From NCBI RefSeq assembly GCF_018555685.1, contig NZ_JAFLWW010000012.1, positions 1 through 64,000 on the forward strand: a stretch of DNA of 64,000 nucleotides, in the 5' to 3' direction. The stretch is from Aminobacter anthyllidis. GTDB taxonomy: Bacteria > Pseudomonadota > Alphaproteobacteria > Rhizobiales > Rhizobiaceae. The notes beneath the pieces are model-generated. The model did not search any database and was not told the origin of the DNA. It saw only the letters and a list, made by a program, of their open reading frames with translations. Positions 17,011 through 25,435 of the stretch are shown in pieces. The position numbers and the translations under genes are program-made. The stretch's first letter is position 1; every line of letters begins with the position of its first letter.

Positions 17011-18333
17011 TTGCGCTCAACTCATTTCCGCAACGTCGAACGCATCGGATTCATTGGTAGCGGCAGCATGGGGCGGCCGATGATCGCCAAGCTCCTGCAA
17101 GCCGGCTATCAGGTGGGGGTCTACGACATCGATCCTGCAGCTGCGAAACAAGAGCTGGAAAAGGGAGCCCGGTTGCATGACACACCGCGCAACGCTTCCC
17201 GCGATTGCGACATTGTCATCACCTGCCTGCCGCTGCCACACGACGTCTTTGACAACATGACAGGCGAGCAAGGCGCCTTGGCCGGAATGCCACCGGGCAG
17301 CGTGTGGATCGATACGTCCACCACCGACTATCACAACACGATCGAGATCGCCCGACTGGCTGCAGCAATTGGCGTGGATTCACTGGAAGCGCCCGTGAGC
17401 AACTTGTCCCACATGGGGGTCGATTTCGCCAATGTCAGCTTCTTCGTAGGCGGGCCACTGGAAGCCTATGTGCGTCGCGAAACGGTGTTGCAGACCATGG
17501 GAGCCGTCTCCTTCCATGTAGGTGATATCGGTCAGGGCCAATCCGTCAAATTGCTCACGAACCTGCTCTTTTATACTGCAGCCGTGGCGAGCGGCCAGGC
17601 CCTCTGCCAAAGCGTGCGAGAGGGCGTCCCAGCCCAGCAGGCGTGGCGCAAGTTTGTCGCCTCGTCCGCGAACTCCGTTGCAATCGAACAGTTCGTCCCG
17701 TTTCTCCTGGATGGCAGCTACGATCGCTCTTGCACTCTGGAGATCACTGTGAAGGATATGGGCTTGACCGTCCAACTGGCCGACGAACTGCGCGTGGGAC
17801 TGCCGATCGGGCGCGCGGTCGAAAAGCGCTATAGCGAGGCGGGACGGAAGTTCGACCGATACGACAATCATCTGCGAGTTGTCGAGTTGGCGGAGGCGGG
17901 CTTCGGCGTTCGACTGCAAGTGCCGGGCTATCGCGCACCATCCAAGTACGGTGCCAACCACGCGCATCCGCCAGACCACGAATTCCTCACCGATCCTATC
18001 GGACGGATCAAACCGAAGCGCGAGCATGTGTTTCCGCTCGAGGACGTCACGCTCAGCGACATCCAGATACGCTTGCTCGAGTCTCTGGCCGGCGAGCTTA
18101 CCCACGTCAATCGCCTGATCCTTGATGAGGCGTTTGATCTTGGACGCGGCATGGGCCTGAGCGATGCCCTGATCCATGACGTTATCACCTGGAGCGTAGG
18201 CGCTTCCGCATGGTCGGATAGCCATGCTCAGCAATACGGCAAGGAGGACCTCATTGATCTAGCTGGTCCCATTGCGCCGCCGCTGACGACTATACCGCAT
18301 CTCATCTGTCCCTACACGGAGGAACTGTCATGA
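17011..18333 (+). CDS. NAD-binding beta-hydroxyacid dehydrogenase family protein with C-terminal extension
   Basis: The 440-residue protein has a Rossmann domain (IGFIGSGSMGRPM near residues 13-25), a helical domain with the conserved Lys (GQGQSVKLLTNLL), and about 120 extra residues at the C-terminus. Ordinary family members stop near 300. The DAPVSGG-type substrate loop is changed to EAPVSNLSHMG, so the usual double Gly is lost. TTG 17011 is preferred because GGAGG lies 7 nt upstream; ATG 16888 would add an unconserved 41 residues. It overlaps the methyltransferase gene as ATGA (18330-18333). Pieces of related genes lie at 28606-28699 and 33861-34060, the latter directly before the NRPS-PKS gene, so a role in that biosynthetic pathway is likely but unproven. 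Confidence 0.8.
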   Translation: MRSTHFRNVERIGFIGSGSMGRPMIAKLLQAGYQVGVYDIDPAAAKQELEKGARLHDTPRNASRDCDIVITCLPLPHDVFDNMTGEQGALAGMPPGSVWIDTSTTDYHNTIEIARLAAAIGVDSLEAPVSNLSHMGVDFANVSFFVGGPLEAYVRRETVLQTMGAVSFHVGDIGQGQSVKLLTNLLFYTAAVASGQALCQSVREGVPAQQAWRKFVASSANSVAIEQFVPFLLDGSYDRSCTLEITVKDMGLTVQLADELRVGLPIGRAVEKRYSEAGRKFDRYDNHLRVVELAEAGFGVRLQVPGYRAPSKYGANHAHPPDHEFLTDPIGRIKPKREHVFPLEDVTLSDIQIRLLESLAGELTHVNRLILDEAFDLGRGMGLSDALIHDVITWSVGASAWSDSHAQQYGKEDLIDLAGPIAPPLTTIPHLICPYTEELS

Positions 18334-19037
18334 ACACCCTCGATCACCAGACGGCACTGGAGCAAACCGCAAGAAAGCGCATCAAGGATTCCCATGCCCT
18401 CGACGGCGACGTCGATCGCTTGACCCACTTCTATCGCGGATGGGCCAGTTCCTACGAACTGGATGTTGGCCGCGACGGGTACTGCGGGCCGATGATCGTG
18501 GCGGAACTGGCGGGCACCGTGCAAACAGCCTATTTGGCCAGCGAGCGACCTGCCATCGCAATCCTGGACGCCGGTTGCGGAACGGGCCTCGTGGGCGTGG
18601 AACTGAAACGCCTCGGCTTCCGGTTGATCGACGGCATCGACCTCTCCGAGGAGATGGCGGAACAGGCCCGGGGAACTGGCGTCTACCGCCATGTCCAAGG
18701 CGATGTCGACCTTAACGGGCCGCTCTCCGAGTACTCCAGCGCAAGCTATGACATCACGGTCTGCTGCGGCGTCTTCACGCTCGGGCACATCCGACCGGAC
18801 GCACTGCGCGAACTAGCTCGCGTCACGCGCCCTAACGGATTCATCATCGTAAGCACCCGCAAGAGCTATGCGGAGACCACATCCTTTGAAGATGAGGTGC
18901 GGCGTCTGCAGGATGCGGGCGTACTTGTGACGGCACAATGTCTAAACGACGGCAAATATATCGCGGAGGAAGGCGCGCATTACTGGGTTTTCAAATTGCC
19001 CGATAGGGCATGCGCAGAAACGGAGCAGCAGCTATGA
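18330..19037 (+). CDS. Class I SAM-dependent methyltransferase
   Basis: This 235-residue methyltransferase has SAM motif I ILDAGCGTGLVG (78-89), motif II IDGIDLSEEM and a post-I acidic residue, and the ARVTRPNGFIIVSTRK motif III region near residue 165. The substrate could be a small molecule or a carrier-bound intermediate. It is coupled by ATGA overlaps to both the dehydrogenase upstream and the oxygenase downstream. A degraded copy with recognisable DNA identity lies at 28697-29394 next to a thioesterase fragment of NRPS type, which links the family to the synthase. Confidence 0.85.
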   Translation: MNTLDHQTALEQTARKRIKDSHALDGDVDRLTHFYRGWASSYELDVGRDGYCGPMIVAELAGTVQTAYLASERPAIAILDAGCGTGLVGVELKRLGFRLIDGIDLSEEMAEQARGTGVYRHVQGDVDLNGPLSEYSSASYDITVCCGVFTLGHIRPDALRELARVTRPNGFIIVSTRKSYAETTSFEDEVRRLQDAGVLVTAQCLNDGKYIAEEGAHYWVFKLPDRACAETEQQL

Positions 19038-19963
19038 CCACACTACCGCAAATCTCATTAGCAAAACTGGCAGCCGATGCAACCCGACTCGAAGAGCGCG
19101 AGCGCCTACGCCTAGCCTGTGAGGAGTACGGGTTCTTCTACCTTGAGCACGGAATCCCGAAAGAACAGATCGCTGAAGCGATCCATGCTTCCCGGCAGTT
19201 CTTCGCGTTGCCACAGGCGACGAAGGAACGCTACGGTCACTCCGCCCAAGACGTATACCCTGCTACCGCGCGTGGGTACAGTCCGTTGTACGGCGAGGTG
19301 TTACATCCCGAGGCCGGCCCCGATCCGAAGGAAATGTTCGACCTCGGAATCGAGAACGAAGGCGACCAGCGTCCGTTTGCTGGTTGCACACGCCTTCCGG
19401 ATGACGCGGTGGCTCCTGGTTTCGCTCGAAGCCTGCTTGCTTTGCAGGCTACCGTGGTCAACGCGGTTGTGCCGAAGCTCGGAATGGCGCTGGCTGACCT
19501 GCTCGAAATGGAAGAAGGCTGGTTTCGACGCCATTTTAATCCGCCGACGGTCCTGCAGCGCGTTATCCGGTATCCGTCTACTGGGGGCACGGCCGGAAAG
19601 CATACCGACAATGGGTTCTTCACGCTGCTGCTGCAGGAGGAACTCCCCACGCGCTCCTTGCAGGTGTGGCTCGGCGGGCGTTGGACACCGGCACCGAGCT
19701 TGCCCGACAGTCTCGTTGTCAATCTGGGCGACATGCTTCAGGCCTTGAGCGATGACCGATTCAAGAGCACGCCCCATCAGGTCGTGCACCCTGGTCCGGC
19801 TGAACGAATTTCCCTTCCCTTCTTTATCTATCCCGACATCGACGCTCGCCTGACTTCCCAACAAGGAAAGCAAACCTTCAGTGTCCTGGAGATGATGCTG
19901 CGCAACTTCGATTCGATCTGGGAAACTGGGAATGGCGCCGGGCGGGCGCGAGAGTTGCAGTAA
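19034..19963 (+). CDS. 2-oxoglutarate/Fe(II)-dependent oxygenase, isopenicillin-N-synthase-like
   Basis: This 309-residue oxygenase has the non-haem iron facial triad H190-x-D192 and H248 and the 2-oxoglutarate-binding R258-x-S260. The N-terminal DIOX_N-type region spans about 5-110 (EEYGFFYLEHGIP). It would hydroxylate, desaturate or cyclise a small substrate. ATG 19034 overlaps the methyltransferase stop (ATGA), indicating coupled translation in a three-gene operon. No copy of this gene was found near the second methyltransferase copy. Substrate is unknown; an amino-acid or peptide-type substrate fits its relatives. Confidence 0.86.
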   Translation: MTTLPQISLAKLAADATRLEERERLRLACEEYGFFYLEHGIPKEQIAEAIHASRQFFALPQATKERYGHSAQDVYPATARGYSPLYGEVLHPEAGPDPKEMFDLGIENEGDQRPFAGCTRLPDDAVAPGFARSLLALQATVVNAVVPKLGMALADLLEMEEGWFRRHFNPPTVLQRVIRYPSTGGTAGKHTDNGFFTLLLQEELPTRSLQVWLGGRWTPAPSLPDSLVVNLGDMLQALSDDRFKSTPHQVVHPGPAERISLPFFIYPDIDARLTSQQGKQTFSVLEMMLRNFDSIWETGNGAGRARELQ

Positions 19964-19965
19964 GC

Positions 19966-20110
19966 AACGCCACGAGACTGCCGGCCTGCCTGTTCTCGAG
20001 CGTACTCAGTTCCGGCATATCGGCGATGATTGTAAAGGCGGTGGCTTCGCCGAAACCGGGGATGCCTGTGAGGATTTCGAACGGCCGCAGAAGCGCCGGG
20101 TCGGCTGGCG
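19966..20110 (-). mobile_element. IS110-family transposase fragment
   Basis: The minus strand encodes ILTGIPGFGEATAFTIIADM followed by PELSTLENRQAGSLVAL, the conserved C-terminal (transposase_20) part of IS110 transposases. Neither the N-terminal DEDD domain nor the ends are present. It occupies most of the space between the oxygenase gene and the acyl-CoA synthetase fusion. Confidence 0.75.
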
Positions 20111-20145
20111 CGCCATGCCGTCGCTACCATCAAGGGAGTCTAATC

Positions 20146-23100
20146 TTGAACTACAATAGCGTACGGGAGAACAGACGGGAACGTCTAAAACGCATGTTAG
20201 TGCCGCAAAGTGCAGTATTCATCGGCGGAGCGTCGATTGTACCCGCCATCGACTATTGTCGAACGCGCGGATTTCGAGGAAATATCTATATTGTCAATCC
20301 TCGCCGCAATGAACTGGCGGGCATTCCCTGTGTGCCCAACGTGGGCGATCTTCCGGAGATACCGGACGTCACGTTCCTGGCTGTACCGCGAGAAAACGTG
20401 GTCGGCGTTGTACGTGAGCTATCGGGGATCGGTGTCGCAGGTGCGATCTGTAATACTTCCGGCTTCTCCGAAATGCATGGCGGAGAACAGTCACAGCGTG
20501 ACCTGGTGAAAGCGGCAGGTGAAATGCCGATAATCGGGCCGAACTGTCCGGGCGTTGCTAATTTTGCTGATCGGTCCGTTTTTATGATGGATCATTTCGG
20601 TGTCCATGACGAAAATGGCAGCGTCGCCCTCATAAGCAATGGAGGCTCGTACCTCTCCGACCTGGGCTGTTCGGACCGGTCGCTGCCGCTGGCTTACTCC
20701 ATTGGGCTCGGTAATCAGGCGATGGTAACTGTAGCCGACATTATGGATGTGGTTCTGGATGATGAACGCATTCGGGCGGTGAATCTCTATTTGGAGGGCA
20801 TTAGAGACCCGGCCGTCCTCTCCGCTGCGGCTCTCAAAGCGGCGCGCAAGGATATTCCAGTGGTCGTTATTAAGGGCGGCCGAACAAGCGCGGGTCGGCG
20901 AGCGACCGAGTCACATACCGCTTCACGAGCGGGCGATGATATCGTGACTTCCGCGCTGTTTAAGCGACTCGGATTTGTCGAGGTTCGAACTCCGACTGAG
21001 GCGTTGGAGACGCTGAAAATGCTGGTGTACGCTCCAAGGGTGAAAGGACGTCGTACGGCATTCGCAACGAGTTCGGGCTCCTATGCGGTGCTTGGCGGCG
21101 ACATCGCTGAATTTAACGGGCTTGACCTGCAGCCGCCCTCGGCTGAAGCGGCAGCAGAGCTTGAGAAATATCTGCCGCCCTTTGTTCATCCTGCCAATCC
21201 TCTCGACATCTCTTCCGGGCAAAATGCGGGCTTCGACGGAAATCTAAATATCTATCGGGCATACTTGTCGGATGATCGGGACGTGGCTCTGAGTGTGATG
21301 TGCTTCCCGCCCGAGGGCGGCTGGGATCCACAAATCTGGAACGTCACCACCCAGGCATTCGCGCAAGCAGCACGCGAGCGGCGGATGCCTGCTGCTTTTG
21401 TCAACACTTTGCCGGAAGCGTTACCGAAAAGCATTCGAGAGAGGATGATAGCGGACGGATTGGTCCCGCTGCAGGGGATGGAGGACGGGATCCGCGCCGT
21501 GTCAAATGCGGTACGCTCGTCGGAACTGGCGGATGTCCTTTCTCAAAGGACCGACGAAGAAATTCTCGTACCAACGTACCGGACTGGTCTGACCGAAGAG
21601 ATCGCTTTCGACGAGGCATCTGCGAAAGCCGAACTGGGTGCGTCTGGTATAGCGGTGCCTCGCAGTATCGTGGTGACACCAGATCAAACCGGTCGGCTGG
21701 ACGAACTTGATTTTCCAGTGGCGGTGAAGGCGCTTAGCGCAGGACTGGCACACAAAAGCGAGTTGGGTGCCGTTGTGCTGCGCCTGGGTACGCCCGAAGA
21801 GGCGTGGCAGGCCGTGCGCACGATGGCAGAGAAATTAAAGCATGTTGCCCCGGAAATCTCCATTTCGAGCTTCTTAGTGGAAGAGATGGTGAAAGATGGA
21901 GTCGGCGAGTTGCTTGTAGGCATACACCGGGTAGACCCGATGGGCCTTACCCTTACAATTGGGACAAGCGGCACGGAAGGGGAGCTCCTGCGCGATACTG
22001 CCACGATCCTGTTGCCCTCCTCGCGTGCTATGATTGCCGAGGCCCTGCGCAGTCTAAAACTGTTCCAACTGCTTGACGGTTGGCGAGGCCGGACGAAGGG
22101 CGATGTCGAAGCGGCGGTCGACGTCATCCAAAAGTTTGCCCAGTTCGCCATCTCAAAAGGGGAGCGGTTCGTCGAAGCCGAAATCAATCCGCTGATCGTG
22201 CGCCCCATGGGGCAGGGGGCGGTCGCCGTCGATGCGGTAATGCGTCTTGCCCGGCATCAGCTGGCCCAGCGCATAAGCATCTTAACACATAAGATAAGTG
22301 AAATGGGTTTGCCTACATCAATCACTTCCCGACTGCGCATTCCCTTGATCTCGGCACCGATGCAGCATGTATCAGGCCCTGAACTCGTTTCTGCGGTTTG
22401 CCGGAAGGGAGCTATAGGAGCTTTTCCAACCCTCAATGCGCGCTCGCCGGAAGAGCTTGACCAGTGGCTGTCTAGGATAGAAAAAGCTTGTGCTGAGTCC
22501 GACGATATCTCAGCGCCGTTCTGCCCCAACATCGTGATGCGTAGATCATCTGAGGCCCTTCAGGCCGACGTGGATGTTCTGGTCAAGCACCGGGTCAAGA
22601 TTGTGCTCGCAAGCGTCGGATCGCCTGAGGCAATCATCCCCCAGCTGCATGATGTTGGATGTACCGTCCTGACAGATGTCGCCACTATGCGGCATGCGGA
22701 AAAAGCGATCAGAGTGGGTGCCGATGGTCTGGTACTTCTGAGCGCAGGGGCAGGAGGACAGACCGGCTGGCTGAACGGCTTGTCTTTTGTCAGGGCGGTA
22801 CGCTCGATTTATGACGGGCCGGTGGGGCTCGCGGGCGGTCTGTCCGACGGGCATGCGCTTTGGGCAGCACGGGTGCTGGGATGCGACTTCGGCATGATGG
22901 GTACACGTTTCATCGCAACGCATGAGAGCCTGGCGCCGCAGGGTCACAAGCAAATGGTGGTCAATGCAGGCATCGATGACATATTGCTAACGAAGGCAAT
23001 TAACGGATTCGATGCCAATTATCTACGCCAGTCTATCTTGGACGTCGGGCTCGATCTGGCCGAGCTGCAAATACCGCTAAGCGTTGATGAGGCAAGGAAG

Positions 23101-23349
23101 AGGTTCAGCGCCGATCTTGCTGGAACAGGGCCGAAGCGATGGACCGATATTTGGAGCGCCGGTCATACAGTTTCCGCCGTCTCCGAAATCCAATCAGCGG
23201 GGGAGGTGGTGGACGAGATTGCCGATGAATATCACACAGCTATGGGCGAGACTGGCGCGTTAGTGAGCGCTGCCGAGCCGGCGGCACAATCGGCGATCGG
23301 AGCGCGGGATCAACGCAAGAGGCCACGGAAGAAACGTGGGGGCGGGTGA
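20146..23349 (+). CDS. Fusion of NDP-forming acyl-CoA synthetase with a nitronate-monooxygenase-like flavin domain
   Basis: This single 1067-residue protein has two enzymatic parts. Residues about 10-705 are an NDP-forming acyl-CoA synthetase: a CoA-binding domain (AVFIGGASIVPAIDYCR), succinyl-CoA-ligase-like domains (ESHTASRAGDD), then an ATP-grasp domain from about 482 (VAVKALSAGLAHKSELGAV, ending EINPLIVRP). Residues about 724-1030 are a 2-nitropropane-dioxygenase-like TIM barrel (IPLISAPMQHVSGPELV, GADGLVLLSAGAGG, GTRFIATHES). The common AGGH catalytic His position reads AGGQ here. TTG 20146 is chosen because AAGGGAG sits 7 nt upstream. The C-terminus is basic. The pairing suggests coupled activation and flavin-dependent oxidation of an acid, but the substrate is unknown. 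Confidence 0.85.
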   Translation: MNYNSVRENRRERLKRMLVPQSAVFIGGASIVPAIDYCRTRGFRGNIYIVNPRRNELAGIPCVPNVGDLPEIPDVTFLAVPRENVVGVVRELSGIGVAGAICNTSGFSEMHGGEQSQRDLVKAAGEMPIIGPNCPGVANFADRSVFMMDHFGVHDENGSVALISNGGSYLSDLGCSDRSLPLAYSIGLGNQAMVTVADIMDVVLDDERIRAVNLYLEGIRDPAVLSAAALKAARKDIPVVVIKGGRTSAGRRATESHTASRAGDDIVTSALFKRLGFVEVRTPTEALETLKMLVYAPRVKGRRTAFATSSGSYAVLGGDIAEFNGLDLQPPSAEAAAELEKYLPPFVHPANPLDISSGQNAGFDGNLNIYRAYLSDDRDVALSVMCFPPEGGWDPQIWNVTTQAFAQAARERRMPAAFVNTLPEALPKSIRERMIADGLVPLQGMEDGIRAVSNAVRSSELADVLSQRTDEEILVPTYRTGLTEEIAFDEASAKAELGASGIAVPRSIVVTPDQTGRLDELDFPVAVKALSAGLAHKSELGAVVLRLGTPEEAWQAVRTMAEKLKHVAPEISISSFLVEEMVKDGVGELLVGIHRVDPMGLTLTIGTSGTEGELLRDTATILLPSSRAMIAEALRSLKLFQLLDGWRGRTKGDVEAAVDVIQKFAQFAISKGERFVEAEINPLIVRPMGQGAVAVDAVMRLARHQLAQRISILTHKISEMGLPTSITSRLRIPLISAPMQHVSGPELVSAVCRKGAIGAFPTLNARSPEELDQWLSRIEKACAESDDISAPFCPNIVMRRSSEALQADVDVLVKHRVKIVLASVGSPEAIIPQLHDVGCTVLTDVATMRHAEKAIRVGADGLVLLSAGAGGQTGWLNGLSFVRAVRSIYDGPVGLAGGLSDGHALWAARVLGCDFGMMGTRFIATHESLAPQGHKQMVVNAGIDDILLTKAINGFDANYLRQSILDVGLDLAELQIPLSVDEARKRFSADLAGTGPKRWTDIWSAGHTVSAVSEIQSAGEVVDEIADEYHTAMGETGALVSAAEPAAQSAIGARDQRKRPRKKRGGG

Positions 23350-23408
23350 CCAAGCTAGTTTGGAGGGGAAGTCAAAGCGACAAGCGCTCAAGATATGCGA
23401 AATTTAGG

Positions 23409-23431
23409 GGGCTCGGGCCGACTGCGAGCCC
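23409..23431 (+). terminator. Candidate hairpin downstream of the fusion gene
   Basis: GGGCTCG (23409-23415) pairs with CGAGCCC (23425-23431) across a 9-nt loop, 60 bp after the stop codon. There is no T-run, so it may be a Rho-dependent pause or mRNA 3' stabiliser rather than an intrinsic terminator. Confidence 0.35.
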
Positions 23432-23704
23432 GGACCCAAAGCTGCCGTAAGGCGCTTCCCGCATCGGGACTCACCCATCTCGTCGAGATGCCAAGGGCCA
23501 TGTGCTAAATCGCACGTCGACGGAGGCAGTTGGCGAACTCGGCCCGTTTCGTGGCTGGCCTCGACCCCGGACGTCCCTCGACCATTTGCAAGCTACTTCG
23601 GCAGGGGGCGGTGGCGTGCAGAGCCCGAGTGACGGTTCTTCATACCTCCCCCCAATACGACGGCCCCAATCCACCTCGCTAACGTAGGAGGTATCGTCGG
23701 TCCG

Positions 23705-24080
23705 TATTTATCCGCATTTTGTCGGAAGATGACATCAATGTCGTAGGACCAACCAAAGGGTCGGCAGGGCGTGCGGTCCGGCGTTGGCCAGGAGCACCGG
23801 ATGCCACTGCAGAATCACTCTCCGAGCTTCCGCTCCTGCACATCAATGGGGCCGATCCTGGATGGGCGGACTGGGGCGAGGTCTTGCGTCGCGCCGGCAT
23901 TCCCCACGAGCTGCCCCGTGGCCGCAGGTTCGGCAAACTCTTCATGGCCTTGCATGCCACTCAGGCGATCAGAGCGTTGCCGCGGGCTGGCACCGGCTGA
24001 TGCGGCCGTTGATAGAATAGGGCAAGCTCGTCAGGATCACCGACCTCAGTTGCCTGCGCCAGGGGGATACTGACATGGAA
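23705..24080 (+). pseudogene. LysR-family (GcvA-like) regulator fragment
   Basis: The substrate-binding domain of a GcvA-type LysR regulator is recognisable (SELPLLHINGADPGW, LPRGRRFGKLFMALHATQ). After a frame change it continues as AAGWHRLMRPLIE and then GKLVRITDLS in a third frame. The helix-turn-helix and the last part are missing. Bases 24081-24413 carry nothing recognisable. Confidence 0.65.
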
Positions 24081-24413
24081 CGACAATTGGACGCTCTCGC
24101 CGGCAGCTGTACTGCTGCGCAAATGGCTGCGGAAGATCGCGGCACGGGACGCCTGAAGGTAAAGCGCTGGCGCGCCTTCGCATTGCCCAGGCGCGTCGGT
24201 CGCCATCACGGGCTCGGGGGTCCGGCTTGCGATCATCATGATCGCGGCGCTCGCCTTGGCGCCCTCTGCTCGAGCGGCGGGCGTTGGGACTAACAAAGGG
24301 GATGATCTGCCAATGCGGAGCGCGAGCGAATGAAGCGTGAATCGCACTTCCCCGGAGCAATCCAGTTGGCCCTGGCTGAAAGACGGCGGACAACCGAAGC
24401 CTACTGTCGGGTT

Positions 24414-24429
24414 TGTCAAGTCCGCGACA
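24414..24429 (+). promoter_or_regulatory. NifA upstream activator sequence (TGT-N10-ACA)
   Basis: TGT at 24414-24416 and ACA at 24427-24429 are separated by exactly 10 nt, the NifA-binding consensus. It lies about 95 bp upstream of a near-consensus sigma-54 promoter, within the spacing normal for nif promoters, and ahead of nif relics. Confidence 0.65.
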
Positions 24430-24508
24430 GTGGCTGTTCGGTCTCCTGCCGCGCTCTCATATAGGCCTGAAATTATGGGGAATTTCTGAGACTCTTTTTG
24501 ACCCAGTT

Positions 24509-24523
24509 TGGCACGATTTTTGA
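24509..24523 (+). promoter_or_regulatory. Sigma-54 (-24/-12) promoter
   Basis: TGGCACG-ATTT-TTGA matches the TGGCACG-N4-TTGC consensus at all but the last base of the -12 element. Transcription would start near 24535. With the upstream TGT-N10-ACA this is a NifA-type promoter that originally drove a nif operon, of which only the distal genes remain. The frame starting at ATG 24616 matches nothing I recognise. Confidence 0.6.
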
Positions 24524-24799
24524 GGCAGCCTCATCGTAAAGCGGCAGGAATTGCCGACTGACATTTATGTCCTTGGCTTGGGTGACATCGCGATCGATGG
24601 AACGAGGAAAGCAACATGCCAGTGCCAAATCGACAATCTCCCAAAATACGCTTGCCGCCCATGTCGATCTTAGACAGAACATCTGATCGTCGGCTGCTAC
24701 TCAAAGGGCCACCCCACTCGCCTCATCCTGAACTCGAAGGCGCAGGATACAGTCCTGCATCTAGCCGCGCCGGATCGCACCGATTGATCCGGCGGTCAA

Positions 24800-24967
24800 T
24801 ACTCCTGGTCGCAGCACAGCAACTACCAATCGGCATCCACCGGTTCGGCTTCGAGGCGTTCGGGAAGTTCGCCGAGGGCCGGTACGAAACTGCTCGACGC
24901 TGCGATCGCAGCCATTCATATGCCTTCATGGCACGAGCTGGTGGAACCGGGTATCGAGGAAGGGATC
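24800..24967 (+). pseudogene. DUF269 (NifX-associated nitrogen fixation protein) C-terminal remnant
   Basis: The segment IHRFGFEAFGKFAEG in one frame and TKLLDAAIAAIH in the next recreate the C-terminal end of the DUF269 protein, which sits between nifX and the DUF683 gene in rhizobial nif operons. Sequence before 24800 has diverged or been replaced. At least one frameshift is present (about 24885). Confidence 0.6.
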
Positions 24968-25216
24968 ATGTCAGACCTTGAAGATCTGCAGAAGAAGGTT
25001 CGCAAGCTGCAGTCGCGTGCGGGAACTGCAAAGATGGAATTGCACGACCTTGCCGACGACCTCCCGATCAACTGGACCGAGATCAAGGCGATCGCTGAAA
25101 AAACATTCGATGTTTTTGCCGAGTTCGATGCGGCCAAGACAGAACTCGCTAACTTGGAGAGTTTCACGATGACGACATCACATGCGACCGCTCCAGATGG
25201 ATGCCGGAATATCTGA
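24968..25216 (+). CDS. DUF683 (CCE_0567-type) NifX-associated protein
   Basis: This small helical protein of 82 residues begins MSDLEDLQKKVRKLQSRAG and keeps the family core AKMELHDLADDLP-NW, followed by a second helix. Members form coiled-coil hairpins and are found almost only in nif operons next to nifX and fdxB. The body is intact. The last 16 residues (MTTSHATAPDGCRNI) look like the start of fdxB read in this frame, so the original stop was probably lost. The gene is isolated from the rest of the nif machinery, and whether it still functions is doubtful. Confidence 0.75.
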   Translation: MSDLEDLQKKVRKLQSRAGTAKMELHDLADDLPINWTEIKAIAEKTFDVFAEFDAAKTELANLESFTMTTSHATAPDGCRNI

Positions 25217-25380
25217 CGGCTATCGATGGCCCGCCCTGCATTGGCTGCGGCCGCTGCTTCAAGGTCTGCTCGCGCGAGATCGCGCTCCGTTACTGGGGCG
25301 ATGAAGCGGGTGAAATCCTCGGCGTCTGCGACGGCGAGGACGACGACTTCGATGGCGAGCTCAATCGTATGATCATGAAT
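25169..25380 (+). pseudogene. fdxB: fdxB (nif-specific ferredoxin III) truncated relic
   Basis: The frame from 25201 encodes MPEYLTAIDGPPCIGCGRCF followed by KVCSREIAL and GEILGVCDGEDDDFDGELNR, the characteristic first half of nif ferredoxin III with one CxxCxxCxxxC cluster motif. The usual start (MTTSHAT at 25169) is in another frame, so a frameshift lies between. After NRMIM the sequence departs and the second cluster motif is missing. The reading frame continues meaninglessly into the MFS gene. Confidence 0.75.
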
Positions 25381-25435
25381 GATGCCTACGCCATGCAGTT
25401 GCTTAGCAAGATGGCAAGGCAAACGGAGTTGCGCC

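Noticed and set aside
24046-24419. Minus-strand frames of 115 and 152 codons
   Set aside because: They are antisense to, or just beyond, the LysR fragment and lack any recognisable motif.
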